NCBI GenBank assembly: GCA_023415515.1
Contig: JAEZKH010000211.1
Location: forward strand, 1-17,715
Direction of reading: 5' to 3'
Length of the DNA: 17,715 nt
Origin: Actinomycetes bacterium
GTDB taxonomy: Bacteria > Actinomycetota > Actinomycetes > Mycobacteriales > Mycobacteriaceae
Within the stretch, counting starts at the first letter, position 1. Every line of letters begins with the position of its first letter. The position numbers and the translations under genes are program-made. The notes under the pieces were generated by a model. That model saw nothing but the letters and a program-made list of their open reading frames with translations. It searched no databases and was not told where the DNA came from. This document shows, in pieces, positions 1-7,327 of the stretch.

Positions 1-120
1 ACGTGTTACTCACCCGTTCGCCACTCGTGTACCCCCGAAAGGGCCTTACCGTTCGACTTGCATGTGTTAAGCACGCCGCCAGCGTTCGTCCTGAGCCAGG
101 ATCAAACTCTCCAAACAAAA
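1..120 (-). rRNA. rrs: 16S rRNA gene, 5' end only (partial)
   Basis: On the minus strand the gene begins TTTTGTTTGGAGAGTTTGAT and continues into the universal 16S start (CCTGGCTCAGGACGAACGCTGG) and the GTCGAACGG and GGCGAACGGGTGAGTAAC blocks. The first variable helix is short (AAGGCCCTTTCGGGGGTA), as I recall for rapidly growing mycobacteria. The mature 5' end is placed at about 120 by analogy with mycobacterial rrs. The remainder of the rRNA operon lies beyond the left edge. The rRNA is the scaffold of the 30S subunit. Expression would come from the promoters between this gene and murA. Confidence 0.98.
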
Positions 121-245
121 CCCAAAAGGCCAATCAGAGAAACTGATCAAAGCAACCAGTCAAAACTGGCAAAAAACAACCACACCCAAGACACGGGACG
201 CCCCGAATGCGGCCAAAACAAAAACAACAAACAAAAACCACCAAA

Positions 246-265
246 CACACTATTGAGTTCTCAAA
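246..265 (-). promoter_or_regulatory. Conserved rRNA leader / antitermination-like motif
   Basis: The minus strand reads TTTGAGAACTCAATAGTGTG, the leader block that recurs upstream of 16S genes in mycobacteria and related actinobacteria and is associated with boxA/boxB-type antitermination signals. It contains the short inverted repeat TTGAG/CTCAA. It lies about 25 nt after the predicted proximal start, where Nus-factor signals are expected. The motif is recognised from memory of the family; the exact box boundaries are not resolved here. Confidence 0.65.
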
Positions 266-287
266 CAACACACCCGTTTAAAGGCAA

Positions 288-323
288 CCCTGCCATAGTA
301 CTCGACCAGGTCAGAGACGTCAA
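288..323 (-). promoter_or_regulatory. rRNA operon promoter (proximal, sigma-A type)
   Basis: The -35 hexamer TTGACG (318-323) and -10 hexamer TACTAT (295-300) are separated by exactly 17 bp on the minus strand. The predicted start is near 288, about 168 nt before the mature 16S end. The position, near-consensus hexamers and conserved leader immediately downstream match the proximal rrnA promoter of mycobacteria (called PCL1 in that literature). No start site was measured. Confidence 0.85.
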
Positions 324-360
324 ACCCCGTCCGCCGGCTAAAACCGGGGCCGTGGGTTAC

Positions 361-396
361 CTGTCTCAGAGTACCCTTCAGCCCCGATTGTCCCAA
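361..396 (-). promoter_or_regulatory. rRNA operon promoter (distal, P1-like)
   Basis: A second minus-strand hexamer pair, TTGGGA (391-396) and TACTCT (368-373), has 17-bp spacing and begins about 26 nt after the murA stop. A small inverted repeat (CCCAA-A-TTGGG, 392-402) overlaps the -35. Multiple promoters before rrnA are known in fast-growing mycobacteria. The hexamers are weaker than those of the proximal promoter, so this call is less certain. Confidence 0.6.
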
Positions 397-421
397 ATTG
401 GGGGTCCCATCGAGGGCTCGG

Positions 422-1675
422 CTACGCCACCCGTTCGATCTCGGCGCCCAGACTGACGAGGTTCTCCACGAAAAGCGGGTAGCCGCGGTCGATGTGGAAG
501 ACATCGTGGACCTCGGTGTCTCCGTCGGCCACCAGGCCCGCGAGCACCAGCCCGGCACCGGCACGGATGTCCGACGACCACACGGGCGCACTCGACAACT
601 GCGGGATTCCACGGACAACGGCGTGGTGACCGTCGGTTCTGGCGTCAGCGCCCAGCCGGATCATCTCCTCGACGAACCGGAATCGCGCCTCGAAGACGTT
701 TTCAGTGATCATCGACGTGCCATCGGCGATACTGGCCAGCGCTATCGCCATCGGCTGCAAGTCGGTCGGAAAACCCGGGAACGGCAGGGTCGCGACGTTG
801 ATGGCCTTGGGCCGCTCATACTGCACAACCCGGAAGCCGTCGTCGGTCTGCGTGACGGTGGCACCTGCGTCGTGCAGCTTGTGCAGTACCAATTGCAGGT
901 GCTGCGGATCGACGCCGGTGATGGAGATGTCGCCGCGCGTCATCGCCGCGGCGATGCCCCAGGTGGCCGCCACGATGCGGTCGCCGATCACGCGATGCTC
1001 GGTGGGGTGCAGCCGGTCGACACCGGTGATCGTCATCGTCGACGAGCCCGCACCCTCGATCTGAGCGCCCATCTGGTTGAGCATCGTGCACAGGTCGACG
1101 ACGTCTGGCTCGCGTGCCGCGTTGTGGATCGTCGTGACACCCTCGGCGACTACCGCCGCCATCAAGATGTTCTCCGTCGCCCCGACGGACGGGAACTCGA
1201 GCTGGATCTCCGCACCGCGAAGGTGGTCTGCCTCGGCCACCACGCAGCCGTGCTCGATGTTGCATGTGGCGCCGAGCTGGCGGAGCCCCGCTTGGTGCAT
1301 GTCAAGGGGGCGCGATCCGATCGCGTCGCCGCCTGGCAGCGCCACCTTGGCTCGCTTGCAGCGGCCGACCAGGGGCCCCAGCACACACACCGACGCGCGA
1401 AATTGACGGACCGCGGCGAAGTCCGCGTCGTATTTGGGCTCGTCGGGCGATGTGATGCGCACCGTGTCGCCGTCCAGCTCCACGGTGGCCCCGAGCCCGC
1501 GCAACACCTCCGCCATCAGCGGGACATCGAGTATGTCCGGACAGTTGGTGATCGTGCTGGTTCCCTCGGCCAGCAAAGTGGCCGCCATCAGCTTCAGCAC
1601 GCTGTTCTTTGCCCCCCCGACGGCAACTTCGCCCGACAACCGGTTCCCACCGGTGACCACGAATCGCTCGCTCAC
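422..1675 (-). CDS. murA: UDP-N-acetylglucosamine 1-carboxyvinyltransferase MurA
   Basis: First committed cytoplasmic step of peptidoglycan synthesis: transfers enolpyruvate from PEP to UDP-GlcNAc. At 417 aa it has the usual full length. Visible features are the N-terminal VGGAKNSVLKLM block with the substrate-binding Lys23, the active-site loop LPGGDAIGSRPLDMH, and FPGFPTDLQP with the catalytic-base Asp. Residue 117, Cys in E. coli (Cys115), is Asp, the mycobacterial form known to be insensitive to fosfomycin. The GTG start at 1675 gives MSERFVVTGGNRL, the family N-terminus; longer frames upstream have no similarity. There is no Shine-Dalgarno, and a -10-like TAAACT lies 7 nt upstream, suggesting a leaderless mRNA. 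It diverges from the cobalamin adenosyltransferase and precedes the rRNA operon. Confidence 0.98.
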   Translation of the reverse strand: MSERFVVTGGNRLSGEVAVGGAKNSVLKLMAATLLAEGTSTITNCPDILDVPLMAEVLRGLGATVELDGDTVRITSPDEPKYDADFAAVRQFRASVCVLGPLVGRCKRAKVALPGGDAIGSRPLDMHQAGLRQLGATCNIEHGCVVAEADHLRGAEIQLEFPSVGATENILMAAVVAEGVTTIHNAAREPDVVDLCTMLNQMGAQIEGAGSSTMTITGVDRLHPTEHRVIGDRIVAATWGIAAAMTRGDISITGVDPQHLQLVLHKLHDAGATVTQTDDGFRVVQYERPKAINVATLPFPGFPTDLQPMAIALASIADGTSMITENVFEARFRFVEEMIRLGADARTDGHHAVVRGIPQLSSAPVWSSDIRAGAGLVLAGLVADGDTEVHDVFHIDRGYPLFVENLVSLGAEIERVA

Positions 1676-1712
1676 GCCGGTTAGTTTAGACAGCGGCACG
1701 GGCCGTGTCCGA
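1676..1712 (-). promoter_or_regulatory. murA: Candidate murA promoter (leaderless)
   Basis: On the minus strand TAAACT (1683-1688) fits the TANNNT -10 pattern and is followed by 7 nt and then the GTG start codon, so transcription would begin at or next to the start codon. The -35 region (TCGGAC, 1707-1712, 18-bp spacing) is poor, as is common in mycobacteria. The missing Shine-Dalgarno agrees with leaderless initiation. Inferred only from spacing. Confidence 0.5.
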
Positions 1713-1747
1713 ATCCTCGACAGTGCGGTCGGCGGTACCGTTTGACC

Positions 1748-2326
1748 ATGGCCGTTCACCTGACTCGCATCTACACCCGCACCGGCGACGACGGCACCAC
1801 CGGGTTGAGCGACTTCAGCCGCGTTTCGAAAAACGATGCGCGCCTCGCGGCATACGCGGACTGCGACGAAACCAATGCAGCCATCGGCGTAGCGATTTCG
1901 CTGGGCAAGCCCGACGGGCAATTACTCGAGGTTTTACGTCGCATTCAAAACGACCTCTTCGACGCCGGGGCTGACCTGTCGACTCCTGTTGTCGCGAATC
2001 CCGAGCACCCGCCGCTGCGGATCGACCAGGGCTACATCGACAGACTCGAGCGCTGGTGTGATGAATTCAACGCACCGCTACCGGCGCTGAATTCCTTTGT
2101 GCTGCCCGGTGGTACACCGCTTTCGGCTCTGCTGCACGTGGCCCGCACCGTCGCCCGGCGGGCGGAGCGGTCGGCCTGGCTGGCGATCGAAGCCCATCCT
2201 GACAGCATGAATGTGCTGCCGGCCAAGTACCTCAACCGGCTATCCGACCTTCTTTTCATACTGTGCCGCGTCGCCAACCCCGGCGGCGACGTGCTGTGGC
2301 AACCCGGCGGCAGCGCAACAGATTAA
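1748..2326 (+). CDS. PduO-type ATP:cob(I)alamin adenosyltransferase
   Basis: Transfers the adenosyl group of ATP to cob(I)alamin, making adenosylcobalamin for B12-dependent enzymes such as methylmalonyl-CoA mutase. The 192-aa protein has the full PduO set: TRTGDDGTTGL near residues 10-20 (ATP binding), DCDETNAAIG at 38-47, the helix with RRAERSAW around 137-144, and LNRLSDLLFIL at 162-172. The ATG at 1748 gives MAVHLTRIYTRTGDDG, the family start; an in-frame TTG two codons earlier is less likely. It diverges from murA across 72 bp. Its TAA overlaps the stop codon of the convergent DUF2550 gene. It looks like the orthologue of M. tuberculosis Rv1314c (from memory). Confidence 0.95.
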   Translation: MAVHLTRIYTRTGDDGTTGLSDFSRVSKNDARLAAYADCDETNAAIGVAISLGKPDGQLLEVLRRIQNDLFDAGADLSTPVVANPEHPPLRIDQGYIDRLERWCDEFNAPLPALNSFVLPGGTPLSALLHVARTVARRAERSAWLAIEAHPDSMNVLPAKYLNRLSDLLFILCRVANPGGDVLWQPGGSATD

Positions 2327-2769
2327 GCAGATCTGCGGCGGGCCCGCGGCGACGGGCGAGACTCCAACCACGACTGGAACGCCGTCAGCGCACCGCGATC
2401 CAAGGCGACTTCGTAGCCGCGTCGACGTTCCGGGCTGGTGTCTCGAAGCTCGAGGATGACGATCTCGTCGGTCATGATGTCGAACTCGTCGCGGCGCGGC
2501 GATCGCCGCGAGACGATCTCCAATCCGCGGCGGCTCAGCGTTCGATCCGGCCACCACCGCAGACTGGACAAGCGGTAGAAGCCGGCCTCCCCGCCGCGGT
2601 ACCGCATCACGCCGTGCCGCCAGCCCTGGCCGCCCACGGCAGGGAAATCCCGCAGGATCGCGGCGGTGCCGCCGACCTGCCGCAGCTTCCACAGCCGATA
2701 CGACAGGACCACCACCACAAGGAGAAGCACACCCACCAGCGCGACCATGATCATCATGGACGCGCTCAT
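2323..2769 (-). CDS. DUF2550 family membrane-anchored protein
   Basis: 148-aa protein of unknown function, recognised as the mycobacterial DUF2550 family (Rv1312-like). One hydrophobic segment at residues 5-24 is followed by YRLWKLRQ, then a soluble domain with conserved GWRHGVMRYRGGEA and a run of Trp/Arg (SLRWWPDRTLSRRG). The Arg-rich C-terminus (SRPSPRARRRSA) is probably cytoplasmic. It starts 8 nt after the atpC stop with an AGGG-type ribosome site, so it is probably the last gene of the ATP synthase operon. That position does not prove a role in the ATP synthase. Its stop codon shares two bases with that of the convergent adenosyltransferase. Confidence 0.9.
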   Translation of the reverse strand: MSASMMIMVALVGVLLLVVVVLSYRLWKLRQVGGTAAILRDFPAVGGQGWRHGVMRYRGGEAGFYRLSSLRWWPDRTLSRRGLEIVSRRSPRRDEFDIMTDEIVILELRDTSPERRRGYEVALDRGALTAFQSWLESRPSPRARRRSA

Positions 2770-2777
2770 CGCCGGCC

Positions 2778-3143
2778 CTAGTCGATCTGGCCCAGGGCGC
2801 GCAGCCTGGCACGGCCCCTTGCGGCGGTCGCCTCGTCGTCGGACTCGGAATCACGCTTGGCGGAGTCGGCGTCGATCTCGGACTCGAGTTCGGCCGACTC
2901 GGCGAGGATGATCACGCCTTCGTCGGTGACCGACATGAAGCCGCCGTCGACAGCGATCCGCAGATCGTCTTCGCCCTCCCGCTCGACACGCACCATGGCG
3001 TCATCGACGAGCTGCGCCACCAGAGGAATGTGGCGCGGCAGGATGCCGATCTCCCCCGCTGTGGTGCGGGTGAACACGAAGCTGGCCTTGCCCGACCATA
3101 TTTCGCGTTCCACCGCGACGATATCGACGTCCAGTTCAGCCAT
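2778..3143 (-). CDS. atpC: F1Fo ATP synthase subunit epsilon
   Basis: Central-stalk subunit linking gamma to the c-ring and regulating ATP hydrolysis. The 121-aa length is normal for mycobacteria, whose epsilon has a short C-terminal helical part. The N-terminal beta-sandwich is recognisable from VDIVAVEREIWSGKA, TTAGEIGILPRHIPLVAQL and IAVDGGFMSV. The C-terminal part is highly charged (residues 80-115). Its ATG is separated from the atpD stop by only 2 nt and any ribosome site lies within the end of atpD, which suggests translational coupling. It is followed closely by the DUF2550 gene. Confidence 0.97.
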   Translation of the reverse strand: MAELDVDIVAVEREIWSGKASFVFTRTTAGEIGILPRHIPLVAQLVDDAMVRVEREGEDDLRIAVDGGFMSVTDEGVIILAESAELESEIDADSAKRDSESDDEATAARGRARLRALGQID

Positions 3144-3145
3144 GA

Positions 3146-4678
3146 CTACTCGCTCTTGTCTTCGCCATCGCCCTTGGCGTCACCGTCGCTGTCGTCGCCA
3201 CTGTCGTCAGACACCGGCGCACCGTCGCCACCGCCGTCGTCCATCTTGGCGCCGAGGCTCTCCGCCTTCTTCTGCAGATCCTCGAGGCCGCCGATGAGGA
3301 AGAAGGCCTGCTCTGGCAAGTGATCGAAGTCGCCCTTGCTCAGCTTGTCGAACGCCTCGATGGTCTCCTTCAACGGAACCGTGGAACCCGGCTGACCGGT
3401 GAACTGCTCGGCCGCCATCATGTTCTGCGACAGGAAGCGCTCGATGCGACGGGCGCGTTGCACCAGCTGCTTGTCCTCTTCAGACAATTCGTCGATGCCG
3501 AGAATCGCGATGATGTCCTGGAGGTCCTTGTAGCGCTGCAGGATTCGGATGACTTCCTGAGCAACACGGTAGTGCTCGTCGCCGACGACGCTCGGATCGA
3601 GAATCGTCGAGGATGACGCCAGCGGGTCCACGGCGGGGAAGATGCCCTTGGAGAACACCGTACGGCTGAGCTCGGTCGTCGCGTCGAGGTGCGCGAACGT
3701 CGTCGCCGGCGCCGGGTCGGTGTAGTCGTCGGCGGGCACGTAGACCGCCTGCATCGACGTGATCGAGCGTCCGCGGGTCGATGTGATGCGCTCCTGCAGC
3801 TCACCCATCTCGTCGGCCAGCGTCGGCTGGTATCCCACCGCAGAAGGCATGCGGCCCAACAGGGTCGACACCTCAGAGCCGGCCTGGGTGAACCGGAAGA
3901 TGTTGTCGATGAACAGCAGGACGTCCTGCTCCTGCTCGTCGCGGAAGTACTCGGCCATGGTCAGCGCCGAAAGGGCGACGCGCATACGGGTGCCGGGCGG
4001 CTCGTCCATCTGACCGAAGACCAGGGCGGTGTCCTTGAGCACGTCGGCGTCTGCGAGCTCGACCCAGAGGTCGTTGCCCTCACGCGTGCGCTCACCCACG
4101 CCGGCGAACACCGAGGTACCACCGAAGTTTCGGGCGATGCGGTTGATCATCTCCTGGATCAACACCGTCTTGCCCACACCGGCACCACCGAACAGCGCAA
4201 TCTTTCCGCCGCGCACATACGGGGTGAGCAGGTCGACGACCTTCAGGCCGGTCTCCAGCATCTCGGTGCGGGGTTCGAGCTCATCGAAGGCGGGAGGCTT
4301 GCGGTGGATCGACCATTTCTCGAAATCCTTGCCGTAGCCGGGATCGTCGAGGCAGTCGCCGAGCGCATTGAACACGTGGCCCTTGACGCCATCGCCGACC
4401 GGCACGGAAATAGACGAGCCCGTGTCGGTGACCTCGACGCCACGCACCAAGCCGTCGGTGGGCTGAAGCGAGATGCAACGCACCAGGTTGTCACCGAGGT
4501 GCTGGGCGACCTCGAGGGTGAGCGTCTTCGCCAGATCCTTGTAGTCGATTTCGGCGTGCAGCGCGTTGAACAATTCGGGCACCGACCCGCGCGGGAACTC
4601 GACGTCGACGACCGGGCCGGTGACACGTACCACGCGGCCTGCGGTGTCGGTGCTGGTCTTCTCAGCAGTAGCAGTCAT
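3146..4678 (-). CDS. atpD: F1Fo ATP synthase subunit beta, with acidic C-terminal tail
   Basis: Catalytic subunit of the F1 sector (alpha3beta3), making ATP from ADP and phosphate on the cytoplasmic side. Features in order: N-terminal barrel (GRVVRVTGPVVDVEFPRG), P-loop GGAGVGKT at 164-171, catalytic Glu196 in GERTREG, Walker B LLFIDNIF around 254-261, and DELSEED at 396-402. The family fold ends near AESLGAK (472-478). Here 31 more residues follow (480-510), with 13 Asp/Glu and only 2 Lys plus Gly and Ser, making the protein 510 aa, longer than the roughly 475-486 aa I recall for M. smegmatis and M. tuberculosis. Gap to atpG is 21 nt, with AGGAAG before the ATG. The core is intact and should be functional. 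Confidence 0.98.
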   Translation of the reverse strand: MTATAEKTSTDTAGRVVRVTGPVVDVEFPRGSVPELFNALHAEIDYKDLAKTLTLEVAQHLGDNLVRCISLQPTDGLVRGVEVTDTGSSISVPVGDGVKGHVFNALGDCLDDPGYGKDFEKWSIHRKPPAFDELEPRTEMLETGLKVVDLLTPYVRGGKIALFGGAGVGKTVLIQEMINRIARNFGGTSVFAGVGERTREGNDLWVELADADVLKDTALVFGQMDEPPGTRMRVALSALTMAEYFRDEQEQDVLLFIDNIFRFTQAGSEVSTLLGRMPSAVGYQPTLADEMGELQERITSTRGRSITSMQAVYVPADDYTDPAPATTFAHLDATTELSRTVFSKGIFPAVDPLASSSTILDPSVVGDEHYRVAQEVIRILQRYKDLQDIIAILGIDELSEEDKQLVQRARRIERFLSQNMMAAEQFTGQPGSTVPLKETIEAFDKLSKGDFDHLPEQAFFLIGGLEDLQKKAESLGAKMDDGGGDGAPVSDDSGDDSDGDAKGDGEDKSE

Positions 4679-4699
4679 GTCTTCTTCGCTTCCTAAGGG

Positions 4700-5626
4700 C
4701 TACTTCTTGGCGGCGTCCGCAAGCGCGTTCGCGCCACCGACGATTTCACTGATTTCCTGGGTGATCTGAGATTGCCGTTCGCGGTTGGCCATCAGAGTCA
4801 GGTCCTTGATGAGGTCGTCGGCGTTGTCGGACGCCGACTTCATGGCACGACGGCGCGATGCCGACTCCGAGGCCGCTGCCTCGAGCAGCGCCGCGAAGAT
4901 CCGCGTCGCCACATATCTCGGCAGCAGCGCGCCGAACAGTGTCTCGGCGTCCGGCTCGAACGAGAACAGCGTCTGCGGACCGGTGTCCTCCTCGCTGTAC
5001 TCCACCACCATCGGCGCGATCCGGCGCGCGACGGCCGTCTGCGACATCATGGACCTGAACTCGTTGAACACGATGTGCAGTTCGTCGACACCGAGGATGT
5101 CGTCCGCACCGGGATCATCTCCCTCGTCGTCCATGCCCGCGGTGAAGGCGTCGACCAGCGTCGTGGCGATCTCCTGCGCATTCTCGTAGTCGGGCCGCTC
5201 AGAGAAACCGGTCCACGAGTCGACAATGTTCCAGTTACGGAAGCTGTAGTATCCGAGGGCTTTTCGACCCACCGTGTACAGCACCGGCTCCTTGCCCTCC
5301 TCGCGGAGCAGCGAGAAGAGCTCTTCGGAACGCCTGAACACATTGGCGTTGTAGGCACCGCAGAGGCCGCGGTCCGAGGACACCACCAGAACTCCTGCCC
5401 GCCGCGGATTCTCGCGTTCGACCAGCAGCGGGTGGTCCAGGGCGCTGGCGCTCGCCAGGTTGGTCAGCATGTTCGTGATTTCACGATCGTAGGGCCGAGC
5501 CGCCTCGACTCGGGCCTGCGCCTTTGCGATGCGCGACGTCGCAATCAGCTCCTGGGCCTTGGTGATCTTCTTGATCGACCCGGCGGAGCGGATGCGGCCG
5601 CGTAGTTCGCGCAGTGTGGCTGCCAT
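4700..5626 (-). CDS. atpG: F1Fo ATP synthase subunit gamma
   Basis: Rotor shaft inside the alpha3beta3 hexamer, converting c-ring rotation into conformational change in beta. The 308 aa show the N-terminal helix (LRELRGRIRSAGSIKKITKA), the central SSDRGLCGAYN block at 83-93 and the C-terminal helix (NANRER-like MANRERQSQITQEISEIVGGA). A loop of about 13 residues rich in Asp and Gly (DDEGDDPGADDIL, near 166-178) matches the mycobacteria-specific gamma insertion reported to affect coupling and hydrolysis. It follows atpA by 12 nt with a weak AGGG ribosome site. Confidence 0.98.
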   Translation of the reverse strand: MAATLRELRGRIRSAGSIKKITKAQELIATSRIAKAQARVEAARPYDREITNMLTNLASASALDHPLLVERENPRRAGVLVVSSDRGLCGAYNANVFRRSEELFSLLREEGKEPVLYTVGRKALGYYSFRNWNIVDSWTGFSERPDYENAQEIATTLVDAFTAGMDDEGDDPGADDILGVDELHIVFNEFRSMMSQTAVARRIAPMVVEYSEEDTGPQTLFSFEPDAETLFGALLPRYVATRIFAALLEAAASESASRRRAMKSASDNADDLIKDLTLMANRERQSQITQEISEIVGGANALADAAKK

Positions 5627-5638
5627 GTGTCGAACGCC

Positions 5639-7285
5639 CTACTTCTTCTTGGGCTTCGGCTTGTTGACCTTCACCGATTCCTTTTCGACATCTTCCTCGT
5701 CCATCGCCTCGACCTTCTCGTCGGGCACGACGGAGCTGCCGTCGGTGGTGGAGAAGCCCTTCTTGAAGTCGTTGACGACCTCTTCGAGCTTGCCCTCGTC
5801 CTCGTCGGAAAGCTTCTTGCTTTCCCGGATGGCCTTGAGAATGCCTTCGTGCGAGCTCTTCACGTGCTCGAGGAACTCCTGCTCGAACCGCTGCACGTCT
5901 TCAACCGGCACCGAGTCGAGATGGCCTCGGGTGCCCAAGAAGATGGCGACGACCTGATCCTCGACCGGCATCGGGCTGTTCTGCGGCTGCTTCAGCAGTT
6001 CCACCAGCCGAGCACCGCGGTCGAGCTGTGCCTTCGACGTCTCGTCGAGATCGGACGCGAACGCCGCGAACGACTCGAGCTCGCGATACTGCGACAGATC
6101 GAGGCGCAGTGAACCCGCCACCTCTTTCATCGCCTTGATCTGAGCAGCACCGCCCACGCGGGAGACCGAGACACCGACGTTGATGGCCGGTCGCACGCCC
6201 TGGTTGAACAGGTCGGTCTCCAGGAAGCACTGTCCGTCGGTGATCGAAATGACGTTGGTCGGAATGTAAGCCGAGATGTCGTTGGCCTTGGTCTCGATGA
6301 TCGGAAGGCCGGTCAGCGAGCCGCCGCCCAACTCGTCGGACAGCTTCGCGCAGCGCTCCAGCAGCCGCGAGTGCAGGTAGAACACGTCGCCCGGGTAGGC
6401 CTCGCGGCCCGGCGGGCGGCGCAGCAGCAGCGAAATGGCGCGGTAAGCCTCGGCCTGCTTGGTGAGGTCGTCGAAGACGATCAGAACGTGCTTGCCCTGA
6501 TACATCCAGTGCTGGGCGATCGCCGAACCGGTGTAGGGCGCAAGCCATTTGAAGCCGGCCGAATCCGAGGCGGGGGCCGCGACGATTGTGGTGTAGTCCA
6601 TCGCGCCGCCCTCTTCGAGCGTTTGGCGCACGCTGGCGATCGTGGTGCCCTTCTGGCCGATCGCCACGTAGACGCAGCGCACCTGCTGCTTCTCGTCGCC
6701 CGTCTCCCAGTTCTGCCGCTGGTTGAGGATGGTGTCGACACACACCGCGGTCTTGCCGGTCTTCCGGTCGCCGATGATGAGCTGGCGCTGGCCGCGGCCG
6801 ATCGGCGTCTGCGAGTCGATTGCCTTGATGCCGGTCTGCAGCGGCTCGCTGACGCCCTGGCGCTGTACCACCGACGGCGCCTGCAGCTCCAGCGCGCGGC
6901 GCTCCTCTGTCTCGATGTCGCCGCGGCCGTCGATCGGCTGACCCAACGGGTTGACCACGCGTCCGAGGAAGCCATCGCCCACCGGAACCGACAGCACATT
7001 GCCGGTGCGCTTGACCTGCTGGCCCTCTTCGATGGACTCGAAGTCACCCAGGATCACGGCGCCGATGCTGTGCTCGTCAAGGTTCAGTGCGACGCCGAGG
7101 ACACCGCCCGGGAACTCGAGGATCTCCTGGGTCATCACCGATGGGAGGCCCTCGACGTGCGCGATGCCGTCGCCGGCGTCGATGACAGTGCCGATCTCAT
7201 CGCGTTCGGTCTCAGCCTCGAAACCAGCGACATACTCCTCGATGGCGCCCTGGATTTCGTCTGCCGAGATGGTCAACTCTGCCAT
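5639..7285 (-). CDS. atpA: F1Fo ATP synthase subunit alpha
   Basis: Non-catalytic nucleotide-binding subunit of F1. The 548 aa include the N-terminal barrel (GTVIDAGDGIAHVEGL), the P-loop GDRKTGKT at 172-179 and the QGVRPAINVGVSVSRVGGAAQ block. The C-terminal part carries the mycobacterial extension, about 37 residues from roughly 512 onward, ending in a basic KPKPKKK. That extension is known in mycobacteria to suppress ATP hydrolysis. The ATG is preceded by AGGAAG at good spacing. The gap from the b-delta gene is 42 nt, with no hairpin seen. Confidence 0.98.
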   Translation of the reverse strand: MAELTISADEIQGAIEEYVAGFEAETERDEIGTVIDAGDGIAHVEGLPSVMTQEILEFPGGVLGVALNLDEHSIGAVILGDFESIEEGQQVKRTGNVLSVPVGDGFLGRVVNPLGQPIDGRGDIETEERRALELQAPSVVQRQGVSEPLQTGIKAIDSQTPIGRGQRQLIIGDRKTGKTAVCVDTILNQRQNWETGDEKQQVRCVYVAIGQKGTTIASVRQTLEEGGAMDYTTIVAAPASDSAGFKWLAPYTGSAIAQHWMYQGKHVLIVFDDLTKQAEAYRAISLLLRRPPGREAYPGDVFYLHSRLLERCAKLSDELGGGSLTGLPIIETKANDISAYIPTNVISITDGQCFLETDLFNQGVRPAINVGVSVSRVGGAAQIKAMKEVAGSLRLDLSQYRELESFAAFASDLDETSKAQLDRGARLVELLKQPQNSPMPVEDQVVAIFLGTRGHLDSVPVEDVQRFEQEFLEHVKSSHEGILKAIRESKKLSDEDEGKLEEVVNDFKKGFSTTDGSSVVPDEKVEAMDEEDVEKESVKVNKPKPKKK

Positions 7286-7327
7286 GGTTCGTCTTCCTAC
7301 TTCGTTGTGGGTCTTGGTGTTTGGTGA

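Larger units (their letters stand above)
121..421 (-). other. Pre-rRNA leader and promoter region between murA and rrs
   Basis: This 301-bp stretch has no credible gene. Read on the minus strand it holds, in order, two sigma-A-like promoters, a conserved actinobacterial leader motif, a G/U-only RNA stretch and two small hairpins (CCAGT-TTTG-ACTGG at 156-169, and ATCAG/CTGAT at 133-147) just before the mature 16S end. It is strikingly A/T-rich for this genome. The murA-rrn linkage with promoters in this gap is the known mycobacterial rrnA arrangement. I see no terminator between murA and the promoters, so read-through from murA is possible. Confidence 0.85.

Noticed and set aside
391..402. Inverted repeat after the murA stop as a terminator
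   Set aside because: The stem is only 5 bp, has no U-run and overlaps the -35 of the distal rRNA promoter.
58..456. Plus-strand open frame across the rRNA start and leader
   Set aside because: It runs antisense through 16S rRNA and the promoter region and is a by-product of the A/C-rich tract.
398..1684. Long plus-strand open frame (428 codons) opposite murA
   Set aside because: It is the antisense shadow of murA in high-GC DNA: rich in Arg, His and Asp, no recognisable domain, and murA is certain.
3146..3241. Acidic AtpD tail as a frameshift product
   Set aside because: Codon use stays G/C-ending and it ends at a stop 2 nt before atpC, so a genuine extension is more likely; sequencing error cannot be fully excluded.
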